Positions 44,659 to 52,798 of a DNA stretch of 64,000 nt are shown here, in pieces. Source of the stretch: Brevundimonas sp. (GTDB taxonomy: Bacteria > Pseudomonadota > Alphaproteobacteria > Caulobacterales > Caulobacteraceae); NCBI RefSeq assembly GCF_029945885.1, contig NZ_JAQSDK010000006.1, forward strand, positions 186,001 through 250,000, given 5' to 3'. The stretch's first letter is position 1, and every line of letters starts with the position of its first letter. Below the pieces are notes generated by a model that saw nothing but the letters and a program-made list of their open reading frames with translations, was not told the origin of the DNA and did not search any database. The position numbers were made by a program, and so were the translations under genes.

Positions 44659-45730
44659 CGGCCCGAATGCGCCAGCAATTCCGCCAGATCGGCCTTCCAG
44701 AACACCGCCCAGGTATGGGTGCCGTGGCCGTGGCCGTCGACGCTGTTCGGGATCAGCCGGTAGCGGCCGTTGCGGATGCGCGGCGCATATTGTTCCGACA
44801 GGCCCAGCTCGGGCGGATTGATGAAGTCATCGGCCGAGTTGATCCAGGTCAGGGGCGCGGTGATCTTTTCCAGACCGGCCGAGGGATCATAGTTCCACGA
44901 GGCATTGACCTGGTACCACAGGTCATTGGCGTCCAGCGCCGGGATGCGCCGGTCCTGCTGCGCCGCCAGCCAGCCGTCGGCGATCTCGCGCGTGGCCAGG
45001 TCGCGCTGCATCGGCATCGGGGCCGAACCCGCCAGCAGCAGCAGGTCGACCGCCGTGCGCAGCCCCTGCCGCGGCTGTTCGACATAGTCGCCGCCCTGCC
45101 AGGCCGGATCGCTGCGGATACCGTCCAGCAGCATGGCCCGCCACAGCCGGTTGCGCCCGGTGATGGCCGTCGGCTGGCAGGCCATCGGCATCAGGGCGTC
45201 GGCAAATTCGGGATGGGTCTCGCCCCAGACGAAGATATGCATACAGCCCATCGAGGTGCCGAAGATCAGCCGCAGGTGATCGACCCCCGCCCCTCGACCA
45301 GCAGCCGCCGCTGGGCCTCGACCATGTCGGCATAGTCGTATTCGGGAAAGGCCGCGCGCAGTCCGTCGCTGGGCTTGGACGAGCCGCCGTGGCCCAGGTT
45401 GTCGGGCAGGATGACGTAGTAGCGGGTCAGGTCCAGAGGCTGGCCGGGTCCGTACAGCTCGTCGGCGAACTGCGGCACCAGGAATTGCGCGCCCGTCCCG
45501 CCGGTGCCGTGCAGGATCATCACCGCATTGGTGATCCGGCCGGTGGTGTCACGCGCCGGCGTGCCCAGGGTGCGGTAGTGGATCGTCAGCTCGGGCAGGA
45601 CCGCGCCCGATTCCAGGGCGAATTCCCGGGTGCGATAGTCCCCCTCGACCGGTACCGGGGTCTGGGCCCCGGCCAAACCGGCCCACAGCGCCAGCGCCGC
45701 CCCCGCCATCCATCCTGTCGTGATCCGCAT
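44655..45730 (-). pseudogene. Secreted homoserine acetyltransferase-like alpha/beta hydrolase, frameshifted
   Basis: Two adjacent frames make one protein. From ATG 45730: a signal peptide ending LAGAQ, then YRTREFALESGAVLPELTIHYRTLG, AVMILHGTGG, DNLGHGGSSKPSDGL up to LLVEGRG. The frame then runs into a stop, while the other frame continues the homology with VDHLRLIFGTSMGCMHIFVWGETHPEFADALMP to the end at 44655. The nucleophile serine (GTSMG) and histidine (GHGTHTW) are in the second part. One base appears to be missing in the run of five C (plus strand) at 45284-45288. A homopolymer sequencing error is a real alternative to a pseudogene. Confidence 0.85.
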
Positions 45731-45828
45731 CGGCCTGCTCCCTGTCCAGTTCCGCGGGGGTCCCGCCTGCCCCTCCATGGCCTGAACCTCCGGATGGAAT
45801 TGATCAACCCGGCCGGGTCAATCCGGTG

Positions 45829-46809
45829 TCACGGTATTGGCCGGGCGACCCGGGGGGCGGAAGCCTGGGCCAGGGCCTGTCTGAAGAATCGCACGACCTC
45901 CCGGTTGAACCCGACCTTGAAGGCGGCGCGGTCGAAACCAGGTGCCGAGGCGCACAACTCAGGCGCAACGGCCTGCATGTCCGGGCCGCACGGCGTCAGG
46001 AAGTCATAGTGGCCGGCCCTGTCGACGCGGTGATACTCCGGAGCCCGCCCCAGCCGGTCCCGCACGGGCTCGACGTTGTAGGGGGACGGCAGGATCTGGT
46101 CGTCAGCCGCCTGCCACAGCTGTACCGGCAGGATGACCGACGTCAGGCTTTCATCTGTGAACGACAGGCCCAGGGCCGGGGCGGCGATGACAGCGGCCTT
46201 GACGCGCAGGTCGCGAGTCTCGGGCTGCCAGTCCGTCAGGTCCAGCCCGCCGAGCGCCGCCACCAGCCGACAGGCGAAGACCTCCGGATGGGCTGCACAG
46301 TGAGCCAGGATCATCTGCGCGTCCGAAACCCCGCCGATGATGGACGTCACCGTCAAGCCGCCGGCCGAGAAGCCGAAGGCCCCGACCCGCTCGGGATCGA
46401 CCGTGACGGGACCCGCCCAGGGGCCGGTCATATAGTCGATCAGGCGGCTCAGCTGGGGTGCCCGCCCGGTCAGGTGCAGGCCGCGGCTCTGATCCCGGAA
46501 ATTGTCGCCGGGATGGGTCAGGGCGGCGACGACAAAGCCGGCCTCCGCCAGCGCCTCGGCGGTGTCGGCGTGGCCGCCGTACCAGCCGCCGCTGCCGTGC
46601 GAAATGACCACCAGGGGTCGCGCCGACCCATCGTCCGAACCTGCCGGCAGCCAGACGCCCCCCTCGATCGTCTCCCCGTCGGGACCGGCGAAATGGATCA
46701 GCTGATCAGGGGCATCGGCCTGGGCGCGTGCCGTGACCGGCACGGCCCCGATCAGGGCGAAGGCGAGCACCGCAGCCAGAAGGTGCGGGCTGGAAGCAGG
46801 AAGGCGCAT
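45829..46809 (-). CDS. Secreted dienelactone/PAF-acetylhydrolase-like alpha/beta hydrolase
   Basis: 326 residues from the ATG at 46809 with signal peptide ending ARAQA. The fold is clear from PLVVISHGSGGWYGGHADTAEALAEAGFVVAALTHPGDN (oxyanion region), DPERVGAFGFSAGGLTVTSIIG with nucleophile serine in GFSAGG, LWQAADDQILP and AGHYDFLTPCGP for the acid and histidine. Such enzymes resemble platelet-activating-factor acetylhydrolases and cleave small esters. It is divergent from a LytTR regulator gene and may be its target; substrate unknown. Confidence 0.86.
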   Translation of the reverse strand: MRLPASSPHLLAAVLAFALIGAVPVTARAQADAPDQLIHFAGPDGETIEGGVWLPAGSDDGSARPLVVISHGSGGWYGGHADTAEALAEAGFVVAALTHPGDNFRDQSRGLHLTGRAPQLSRLIDYMTGPWAGPVTVDPERVGAFGFSAGGLTVTSIIGGVSDAQMILAHCAAHPEVFACRLVAALGGLDLTDWQPETRDLRVKAAVIAAPALGLSFTDESLTSVILPVQLWQAADDQILPSPYNVEPVRDRLGRAPEYHRVDRAGHYDFLTPCGPDMQAVAPELCASAPGFDRAAFKVGFNREVVRFFRQALAQASAPRVARPIP

Positions 46810-46880
46810 GGAAGTCTCCGGTTTGGACTGGCCCGACTGTCCCTCTCCGACGCGCCATCGCCAGTCGGTTTTCGCCAACG

Positions 46881-46914
46881 GGCGAGTGGGTTCGTGTGGC
46901 GGCGAATGGTTCCG
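46881..46914. promoter_or_regulatory. Candidate LytTR-binding direct repeats
   Basis: GGCGAGTGGGTTCG at 46881-46894 and GGCGAATGGTTCCG at 46901-46914 match at 11 of 14 positions and start exactly 20 bases apart, two helical turns. LytTR regulators bind imperfect direct repeats with about this period. The second copy overlaps the -35 position of a CTATAG -10 (46931-46936) facing the LytTR gene. Confidence 0.55.
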
Positions 46915-46958
46915 CTTGCCGACCTCATCGCTATAGTTGGTCCATGAGGGATGCGACG

Positions 46959-47738
46959 ATGCAGTCGATGAACACGACCCGGGCCTGGGTGATCGACCTG
47001 TCGGGCTTCGCGGCGGCCGGTGTGATCCTCGGCGTCGTCGGGCCGTTCGGGACCTTCTTCAACGACGCCCTGCCGCAGCGTGTTGCCTACTGGATGTGCC
47101 TGTGCCTGATCAGCGGCGTGGTCATCGGCGCGGCCGTGCGCTGGACCTGGCCCCCGGCGCGGCGTCGGGGGTTGCCGGCCTGGGCCTGGGTCCCGGCCGT
47201 CGCCGTGGCGATCACCGTTCCGCTGGGCCTGCTGTCGCGGGTCATCGCCATCGGCCTCTGGCCGGGTGTCCGTCAGGCTGTCGGCTGGACCGAGTGGTAT
47301 GGTCAGGCCCTGTTGGTCGAGCTGGTGCTTCTGGCTCTCTATGTCGCGGCCCATTCCCGGGCGGGATGGCTGACCGGCCCCGCAGCGCCGGCGATGGTCC
47401 CTGTTGAGGCGGGCGCGGCCCGGATCCTGGATCGCCTGCCGCGACGGCTCGGGCGGGACCTGCTCTGCCTGCAGATGGAGGATCACTATGTTCGCCTTCA
47501 TACGCTGGAAGGCTCAGTGCTCGTGTTGATGCCCTTCACCCGGGCCATCGCCGACGTCGGACCTATCGATGGCCTGAGGGTGCATCGCTCCTGGTGGGTG
47601 GCGCGTCAGGCCGTTCGGGGCGTCATCCACGACGGGCGCAATCTCCGGCTCAGGTTGACCTCGGGCCTCGAGGCTCCGGTCGCCCGCGCCAGGATCGCGG
47701 AGCTCAAGGCCGCCGGATGGCTGGCCGGCGATGTTTGA
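46959..47738 (+). CDS. Membrane-bound LytTR-domain transcription regulator
   Basis: 259 residues; the ATG at 46959 was chosen for the GAGGGA seven bases upstream. Residues about 10-140 hold four membrane helices (DLSGFAAAGVILGVVGPFGTFF, CLCLISGVVIGAAV, VPAVAVAITVPLGLL, LLVELVLLALYVAA). From about 165 is a LytTR domain: LLCLQMEDHYVRLHTLEGS, MPFTRAIADV, GLRVHRSWWVARQAV, LRLRLTSGLEAPVARARI. There is no receiver domain, so it probably senses through its membrane part. Such one-component LytTR proteins often control a linked gene, here the divergent hydrolase. Confidence 0.9.
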   Translation: MQSMNTTRAWVIDLSGFAAAGVILGVVGPFGTFFNDALPQRVAYWMCLCLISGVVIGAAVRWTWPPARRRGLPAWAWVPAVAVAITVPLGLLSRVIAIGLWPGVRQAVGWTEWYGQALLVELVLLALYVAAHSRAGWLTGPAAPAMVPVEAGAARILDRLPRRLGRDLLCLQMEDHYVRLHTLEGSVLVLMPFTRAIADVGPIDGLRVHRSWWVARQAVRGVIHDGRNLRLRLTSGLEAPVARARIAELKAAGWLAGDV

Positions 47739-47748
47739 TTTCCCGGTC

Positions 47749-48603
47749 TCAGGGTTTCAGGCGGGCCTTCAGGCTGGACGTGTCCCAGCGGTTGCCGCCC
47801 ATGGCCTGGACCTCGGCGTAGTAGCCGTCGACCAGGGCTGTCATGTCCAGGGTCGCGCCATTGGCCCGGGCCTCGTCCAGCACCAGGCCCAGATCCTTGC
47901 GCATCCAGTCGACGGCGAAGCCGAAGTCGAACTCGCCCCTGGCCGCCGTCTTCCAGCGGTTGTCCATCTGCCAGCTCTGGGCCGCGCCCTTGGAGATGGC
48001 GTCATAGACGGCGTCGGTATCCAGACCGGCAGCCTTGGCGAAATGCACCGCCTCGGCCAGGCCCTGGACCACGCCGGCGATGGCGATCTGGTTGACCATC
48101 TTGGTCAGCTGTCCGGCCCCGGACGGCCCCATATGTTTGACGGCCTTGGCATAGGCCAGCACGGCGGGCTCGACCCGGGCCAGGGCATCGGCATCGCCGC
48201 CGGCCATCACGCTCAACTGGCCGTTCTCGGCCCCGGCCTGACCGCCCGACACCGGGGCGTCGATGAAGAACCGGCCCGACTCCAGGGCCAGCGCCGCCAT
48301 CTCGCGCGCCACCGTCGCCGAGGTCGTCGTGTGGTCGACGATCACCGCCCCGGCGGCCAGATGCGGCAGGGCCTGGGTGACGACCTGGCGCACGTCGTCG
48401 TCATTGCCGACACACAGGACCAGAAGGTCTGCCCCTGCGGCCGCTTCCGCCACCGTCGGCGCGCAGGCCCCGCCGGTCGCCGACGTCCAGGCCCCGGCCT
48501 TGGCCGACGAGCGGTTGAAGCCCGTCACCGTATAGCCTGCGCTCAGCAGGTGGCGGGCCATCGGGGCCCCCATGACACCCAGTCCGGCAAAGGCGATCTT
48601 CAT
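47749..48603 (-). CDS. NAD(P)-dependent beta-hydroxyacid dehydrogenase (MmsB/GarR-like)
   Basis: 284 residues. MKIAFAGLGVMGAPMARHLLSAGY binds the cofactor, DAPVSGGQAGAENGQLSVMAGG is the substrate loop, and the catalytic lysine is in GAGQLTKMVNQI. It is a paralogue of the 300-residue enzyme at 36666 but lacks that protein's SYYPWPGP segment, so tartronate semialdehyde or another hydroxyacid is as likely as hydroxyisobutyrate. Its start overlaps the flavin reductase stop by four bases. Confidence 0.88.
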   Translation of the reverse strand: MKIAFAGLGVMGAPMARHLLSAGYTVTGFNRSSAKAGAWTSATGGACAPTVAEAAAGADLLVLCVGNDDDVRQVVTQALPHLAAGAVIVDHTTTSATVAREMAALALESGRFFIDAPVSGGQAGAENGQLSVMAGGDADALARVEPAVLAYAKAVKHMGPSGAGQLTKMVNQIAIAGVVQGLAEAVHFAKAAGLDTDAVYDAISKGAAQSWQMDNRWKTAARGEFDFGFAVDWMRKDLGLVLDEARANGATLDMTALVDGYYAEVQAMGGNRWDTSSLKARLKP

Positions 48604-49100
48604 GTCTGCGGCTCCAATGCGGTGCCGTAGCGGCCGCGGAAATAGGTCAGGGCGTCCCCGGCCCGGCTCTCGACGGCCTGTACCGCACCGACGATGACCA
48701 GATGGTCGCCCATCCGGATCCGGTCGTGGGCCGTGCAGTCCAGCCGCACCAAGGCATTGCGCAGCCGGGGCGGCTCGGGATTGGTGGTGTCGAACTCGTC
48801 GGGACTCAGCCGGCAGCTGCCCCAGGCGAACCGGTCCGACATCTCGCGGTCATCGACCGGCAGGACATGGATGGCGAATCGCCCGGCGGCGGCGAACAGG
48901 TCGTGGCGGTCAGAGCTGTCATCCAGGCACCAGAGTACCAGCGGCGGATCCAGCGATACCGAGGTGAAGGAGTTGACCGTGATCCCGATCCCGCCGTCGT
49001 CCGACTGGGTCGTGACGACGCAGACGCCGGTGGCGAATCCGCCCAGCGCCTTGCGATACTCGGTCAGGTCAAAGGGGGGGGCGATGGGGGTCTGGGTCAC
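48600..49100 (-). CDS. Flavin reductase family protein
   Basis: 166 residues with the flavin reductase-like split-barrel: EYRKALGGFATGVCVVTTQSDDGGIGITVNSFTSVSLDPPLVLWCL, FAIHVLPVDDREMSDRFAWG and LDCTAHDRIRMGDHLVIVGAVQAVE. Such proteins reduce FMN/FAD with NAD(P)H for a monooxygenase partner, none of which is in view, or act as oxidoreductases themselves. It is the upstream gene of a two-gene overlap with the dehydrogenase. Confidence 0.9.
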   Translation of the reverse strand: MTQTPIAPPFDLTEYRKALGGFATGVCVVTTQSDDGGIGITVNSFTSVSLDPPLVLWCLDDSSDRHDLFAAAGRFAIHVLPVDDREMSDRFAWGSCRLSPDEFDTTNPEPPRLRNALVRLDCTAHDRIRMGDHLVIVGAVQAVESRAGDALTYFRGRYGTALEPQT

Positions 49101-49247
49101 CTCCCACGACTAGGCGAGCCCCCCGTCCCGGGCAAGGGCATTGGCACCTTTGACGTCCGATCAGTGCATGGTCGTGAAATGAAAACCGGTTCTTAACGTC
49201 GAGGGCGGATTTTACGGCTAACGAACAGCGTTAAGAGCAGCCTGACC

Positions 49248-50150
49248 ATGTCCATGAGCGACCGTCCCATCCTGATCAAGAAGATCAAGAAGGTCGTTGG
49301 CGGTGGCCACCACGGCGGGGCCTGGAAGGTCGCCTACGCTGATTTCGTGACCGCGATGATGGCCTTCTTCCTGCTCATGTGGCTGATCAACATGACCGAT
49401 CCCGAGCAGAAGCGCGGTATCGCCGAATATTTCGCCCCGGCCAGTGTGTCCCAGACGACCTCCGGCTCGGGTGGTATCCTCGGTGGCACCTCGCTCGGTG
49501 ATGACGGGGCCAAGGGCTCCGGTGCCATGTCGGTCGTCACCCAGCTCGCGCCCGAGGCCCCGCAGGATGCGCCGCCGGAAGCCGGCCAGAGCAGCAATCT
49601 CGCCGCCGCCAGTGAGTCCGACCTGCGCGAGGAGATCGCCCGGCGCGAGGCCGCGGACTTCGCCAGTGCCGCCGCCTCCCTGCGTCAGGCCATGCAGTCG
49701 ATGCCGGAACTGGCTGAATTGTCGAAACAGCTGATCGTCGACCAGACCCCCGAGGGGCTGCGCATCCAACTGGTCGACCAGGAGGGCCGTTCGATGTTCG
49801 AACAGAATTCCGCCCGTCCCAATGCCCGGGCCCAGATCCTGCTGCGCGCCATTTCCCGGGTTATCAACCAGCTGCCCAACCGGATTTCGGTGACCGGCCA
49901 CACCAGCGCCGCCCCCGGTTCTAACCGGGCCACCCGCCCGGCCGACTGGGCCCTGTCGTCCGAGCGGGCCGATGCTTCGCGCGTGATCCTGCAGGCGGCC
50001 GGGGTCGATCCGGACCGGGTCTACCAGGTCTCGGGCAAGGCCGGATCCGATCCCCTGTATCCCGATGACCCCACCCTGGCCGGCAACCGCCGCATCGCCA
50101 TCGTCCTGCTGCGCGAAGCCCCGGTCCTGCCCTCGGACACCAGCCTGTGA
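49248..50150 (+). CDS. motB: Flagellar motor protein MotB
   Basis: 300 residues. One N-terminal membrane helix with the proton-conducting Asp32 in AYADFVTAMMAFFLLMWLINMTD, a Ser/Gly/Glu-rich linker and plug region (about 60-130), then an OmpA-like peptidoglycan-binding domain (QNSARPNARAQILLRAISRVI, ISVTGHTSAAP, RADASRVILQAAGVDPDRV). It anchors the stator to the wall. It is without motA, as in Caulobacter where the two genes are apart. Confidence 0.95.
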   Translation: MSMSDRPILIKKIKKVVGGGHHGGAWKVAYADFVTAMMAFFLLMWLINMTDPEQKRGIAEYFAPASVSQTTSGSGGILGGTSLGDDGAKGSGAMSVVTQLAPEAPQDAPPEAGQSSNLAAASESDLREEIARREAADFASAAASLRQAMQSMPELAELSKQLIVDQTPEGLRIQLVDQEGRSMFEQNSARPNARAQILLRAISRVINQLPNRISVTGHTSAAPGSNRATRPADWALSSERADASRVILQAAGVDPDRVYQVSGKAGSDPLYPDDPTLAGNRRIAIVLLREAPVLPSDTSL

Positions 50151-50270
50151 CCCGGGCGCGCTTCGGCTGGCGCGCGAACCGGCTTGCGTCGGACGGCAAG
50201 CTGTCGCCTGATCTGACCATGAACGGTCCGCTGTCAAAATCTCGTCGGATTCCGGTGTGGACCTAGGGCC

Positions 50271-51044
50271 GTGACCCAGCATATCCCCCAGCGCCAGCTT
50301 CGCTTCTTTATGACGGCGACCGCGCCCTGCCCCTATCTGCCGGGCCAGACCGAGCGGAAGGTGTTCGCCAACCTGCCGTTCAGCGACGGGGCCTGGGTCA
50401 ATGACGAACTGACCCAGGCGGGGTTCCGCCGCAGCCAGAACATCGCCTACCGCCCGGCCTGCGAGGCCTGCGACGCCTGTGTGTCCGTTCGGCTGCCGGT
50501 CGGGGAATTCAGTTTCTCAAGATCCCACCGCAAGGTGCTGGCCCGCAACGCCGATCTGTCCCGCGATCTGGTCGAGGCTGAGGCCACGACCGAACAGTTC
50601 GACCTGCTGCGCCGCTACCTGCATCGTCGCCATCCGGACGGCGGCATGAGCGACATGGGCTGGCTCGACTATGTCGCCATGATCGAGGACACGGCGGTAC
50701 GGACCCATCTGATCGAATACCGCCTGCCCTCGCCCGACGGCGGGCCCGGCGATCTGGTCGGGGTCTGCCTGACCGACCTGCTCGGGGACGGTCTGTCGAT
50801 GGTCTACAGCTTTTTCGACCCGGATCTGGAACGGCGCAGCCTCGGGGTCTTCGCCATCCTGGACCATCTGCGTCAGGCCGCCATCGTGCGCCTGCCCTAT
50901 GTCTATCTGGGCTACTGGGTCCGGGGTTCACAGAAGATGGACTACAAGGCGCGCTTCCGGCCGATGGACGCCCTGACCCGGTCCGGCTGGCAGCGTTTGC
51001 CGGTTCATACGGACACGCCCGCAGTGCCCCCTGTAGACAGCTAG
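50271..51044 (+). CDS. bpt: Aspartate/glutamate leucyltransferase (Bpt/Ate)
   Basis: 257 residues from GTG at 50271. N-terminal ATE domain: RQLRFFMTATAPCPYLPGQTERKVFANL and YRPACEACDACVSVRLPV with the cysteine cluster; C-terminal domain with WLDYVAMIEDT, GLSMVYSFFDPDLERRSLGVFAILDHL and YVYLGYWVRGSQKMDYKARFRPMD. It adds leucine to N-terminal Asp or Glu, marking proteins for ClpS/ClpAP (N-degron). No Leu/Phe transferase aat gene is beside it. Confidence 0.95.
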   Translation: MTQHIPQRQLRFFMTATAPCPYLPGQTERKVFANLPFSDGAWVNDELTQAGFRRSQNIAYRPACEACDACVSVRLPVGEFSFSRSHRKVLARNADLSRDLVEAEATTEQFDLLRRYLHRRHPDGGMSDMGWLDYVAMIEDTAVRTHLIEYRLPSPDGGPGDLVGVCLTDLLGDGLSMVYSFFDPDLERRSLGVFAILDHLRQAAIVRLPYVYLGYWVRGSQKMDYKARFRPMDALTRSGWQRLPVHTDTPAVPPVDS

Positions 51045-51054
51045 GCCGACCGTC

Positions 51055-52134
51055 TCAGCGGGTCGACGGAACCGAGGTTGCGAACGGTGGCGGTGCAGCC
51101 GCCCGCTGTGAAGCGCCCCAGGGTCCCGGTGCGGGCCCCGGGCCAGGTTCCTGATCCGGGGCCTGCCACGGACCCGGATCCCGACCGCCGGCGAATTCGA
51201 CCAGGGCGGCGACGCGACTGTCGATCGATGGATGGGTCGCGAACAGCCCCTCCAGCCCGCGCCCGTCGGGCTGGTTGTCGAGGAACATCAGCTGGACCTC
51301 GTCGGGCGCGCGCACATTGGAGCGGCCCTCGATCTTGCGCAGGGCCGCGATCATCGCATCCGGATTCTTGGTCAGCTCCACCGAACCGGCGTCGGCCACA
51401 TATTCCCGCGTCCGCGACAGCATCATGCGGATCACCAGGGCCAGGCCGAATCCGACGGCGGCGATGGCGATACCGATCAGCATCAGCGGTCCGGCGTTCT
51501 TGTTGTCCCGGCTACCGCCGCGCGAGAAGAAGATGCCGCGCACCACCAGTTCGGCGATGACGCTGATGATGCCCGCGAAGATCGAGGCGATCACCATGGT
51601 GCGGACGTCCTTGTTGATGACGTGGGTCATCTCGTGCGCCAGCACCGCCTCCAGCTCATCTCGGTCCATCGCCTGCATCAGGCCGCGGGTCACGGTGACG
51701 CTATAGCGACCCTCGTGCAGGCCCGAGGCATAGGCGTTCATGCCCGGCGTCTCGATGATCCGCAGCGCCGGCGTCCGCATCCCGCGCGAAATCGCCAGGT
51801 TTTCGAGCAGATTATAGAGTTCAGGCTCGTCCCGTCGCTCGACCTTTCGGGCTCCGGTGATCACATCGATCATCGTCTGGCTGCCGAAATAGGCGATGGC
51901 GAACCAGATGGCGGCGATGACAAAGGCCATCGGCACGGTCCAGCCCAGCATCGCACCGGCCAGGGCCATATCGTCGCCCAGACTGCCGCCCGTGCCCGCG
52001 ATCATACCCAATCCCATCAGGATCAGCTGCACCCCGTACAGGATGCCGATCAGCAGGACGGGAAACCCGGCCAGCAGCAGGGCTGACCGGGTATTATTGG
52101 CCCAAATATGGGTCTTGAGTCCGACGGCAGCCAA
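51055..52134 (-). CDS. htpX: M48 family zinc metalloprotease (HtpX-like)
   Basis: 359 residues from a TTG at 52134, eight bases after AGGAGG, which lies over the lemA stop. Membrane helices near 20-45 and 65-85 and two more after the active site; zinc motif HEMTH at 167-171 and the third ligand in TREYVADAGSVEL; the C-terminal 50 residues are proline/glycine-rich and disordered. HtpX removes damaged inner membrane proteins. It pairs with lemA, an arrangement seen in many bacteria. Confidence 0.92.
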   Translation of the reverse strand: MAAVGLKTHIWANNTRSALLLAGFPVLLIGILYGVQLILMGLGMIAGTGGSLGDDMALAGAMLGWTVPMAFVIAAIWFAIAYFGSQTMIDVITGARKVERRDEPELYNLLENLAISRGMRTPALRIIETPGMNAYASGLHEGRYSVTVTRGLMQAMDRDELEAVLAHEMTHVINKDVRTMVIASIFAGIISVIAELVVRGIFFSRGGSRDNKNAGPLMLIGIAIAAVGFGLALVIRMMLSRTREYVADAGSVELTKNPDAMIAALRKIEGRSNVRAPDEVQLMFLDNQPDGRGLEGLFATHPSIDSRVAALVEFAGGRDPGPWQAPDQEPGPGPAPGPWGASQRAAAPPPFATSVPSTR

Positions 52135-52146
52135 GGCTCAAGCCTC

Positions 52147-52716
52147 CTAGAAGCTGACCTTGGGCGGGGCGGCCGACATCGTGGCCCGCTCGCCGTCGCC
52201 GACGTCGAAGAACGGCTTGTCCGAGCCGAAGCCGAACAGGCCGGCGAACAGCACGGTCGGGAACTGGCGACGGACGGCGTTGAATTCGCTGACGGCATTG
52301 TTGAAGAAGCGGCGTGCGGCGGCCAGTTTGTTCTCGATGTCCGACAGGTCGGCCTGCAGTTGCAGGAAGTTCGTGTTGGCCTTGAGGTCCGGATAGGCCT
52401 CCGACAGGGCGAACAGCTTGCCCAGCGCGCCGCTGAGCATGTTCTCGGCCTGGACCTTGTCGTTGATCGAATCGGCCGAGGTCGCCGCGTTGCGGGCCTG
52501 GATCACGGCGTCCAGCGTGCTCTTCTCATGGGTCGCATAGCCTTTGACCGTATCCACCAGATTGGGAATCAGGTCCTGGCGCTGCTTCAGCTGCACATCG
52601 ATGTCGGCGAACGACTGGTTGGCCGACTGATCCAGCGCCACCAGCCGGTTGTAGGCTCCAACGATGACGAACAGCAGGATGACGACGATGACGCCGACGA
52701 CGATCAGGGTGGTCAT
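52147..52716 (-). CDS. lemA: LemA family protein
   Basis: 189 residues. An N-terminal helix TLIVVGVIVVILLFVIVGAYNRLVALDQ anchors it, followed by the helical LemA domain: SFADIDVQLKQRQDLIPNLVDTVKGYATHEKSTLDAVIQARN, QAENMLSGALGKLFALSEAYPDLKAN and RRFFNNAVSEFNAVRRQFPTVLFAGLFGF. The role is unknown, but it is often next to a membrane protease, as here. A GGAGG Shine-Dalgarno precedes the ATG. Confidence 0.95.
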   Translation of the reverse strand: MTTLIVVGVIVVILLFVIVGAYNRLVALDQSANQSFADIDVQLKQRQDLIPNLVDTVKGYATHEKSTLDAVIQARNAATSADSINDKVQAENMLSGALGKLFALSEAYPDLKANTNFLQLQADLSDIENKLAAARRFFNNAVSEFNAVRRQFPTVLFAGLFGFGSDKPFFDVGDGERATMSAAPPKVSF

Positions 52717-52798
52717 ATGAATGGTCCTCCAGACTTTAACTGACAGTATCGCGCGTCCGGCGGCGCGCCTCTAATGAAATCGGCGTCACCTGCGGGCG

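Noticed and set aside
49101..49247. CtrA box or sigma-54 promoter upstream of motB
   Set aside because: TTAAC-like halves are spaced nine rather than seven bases, and the TTGGCAC segment lacks the GC at -12.
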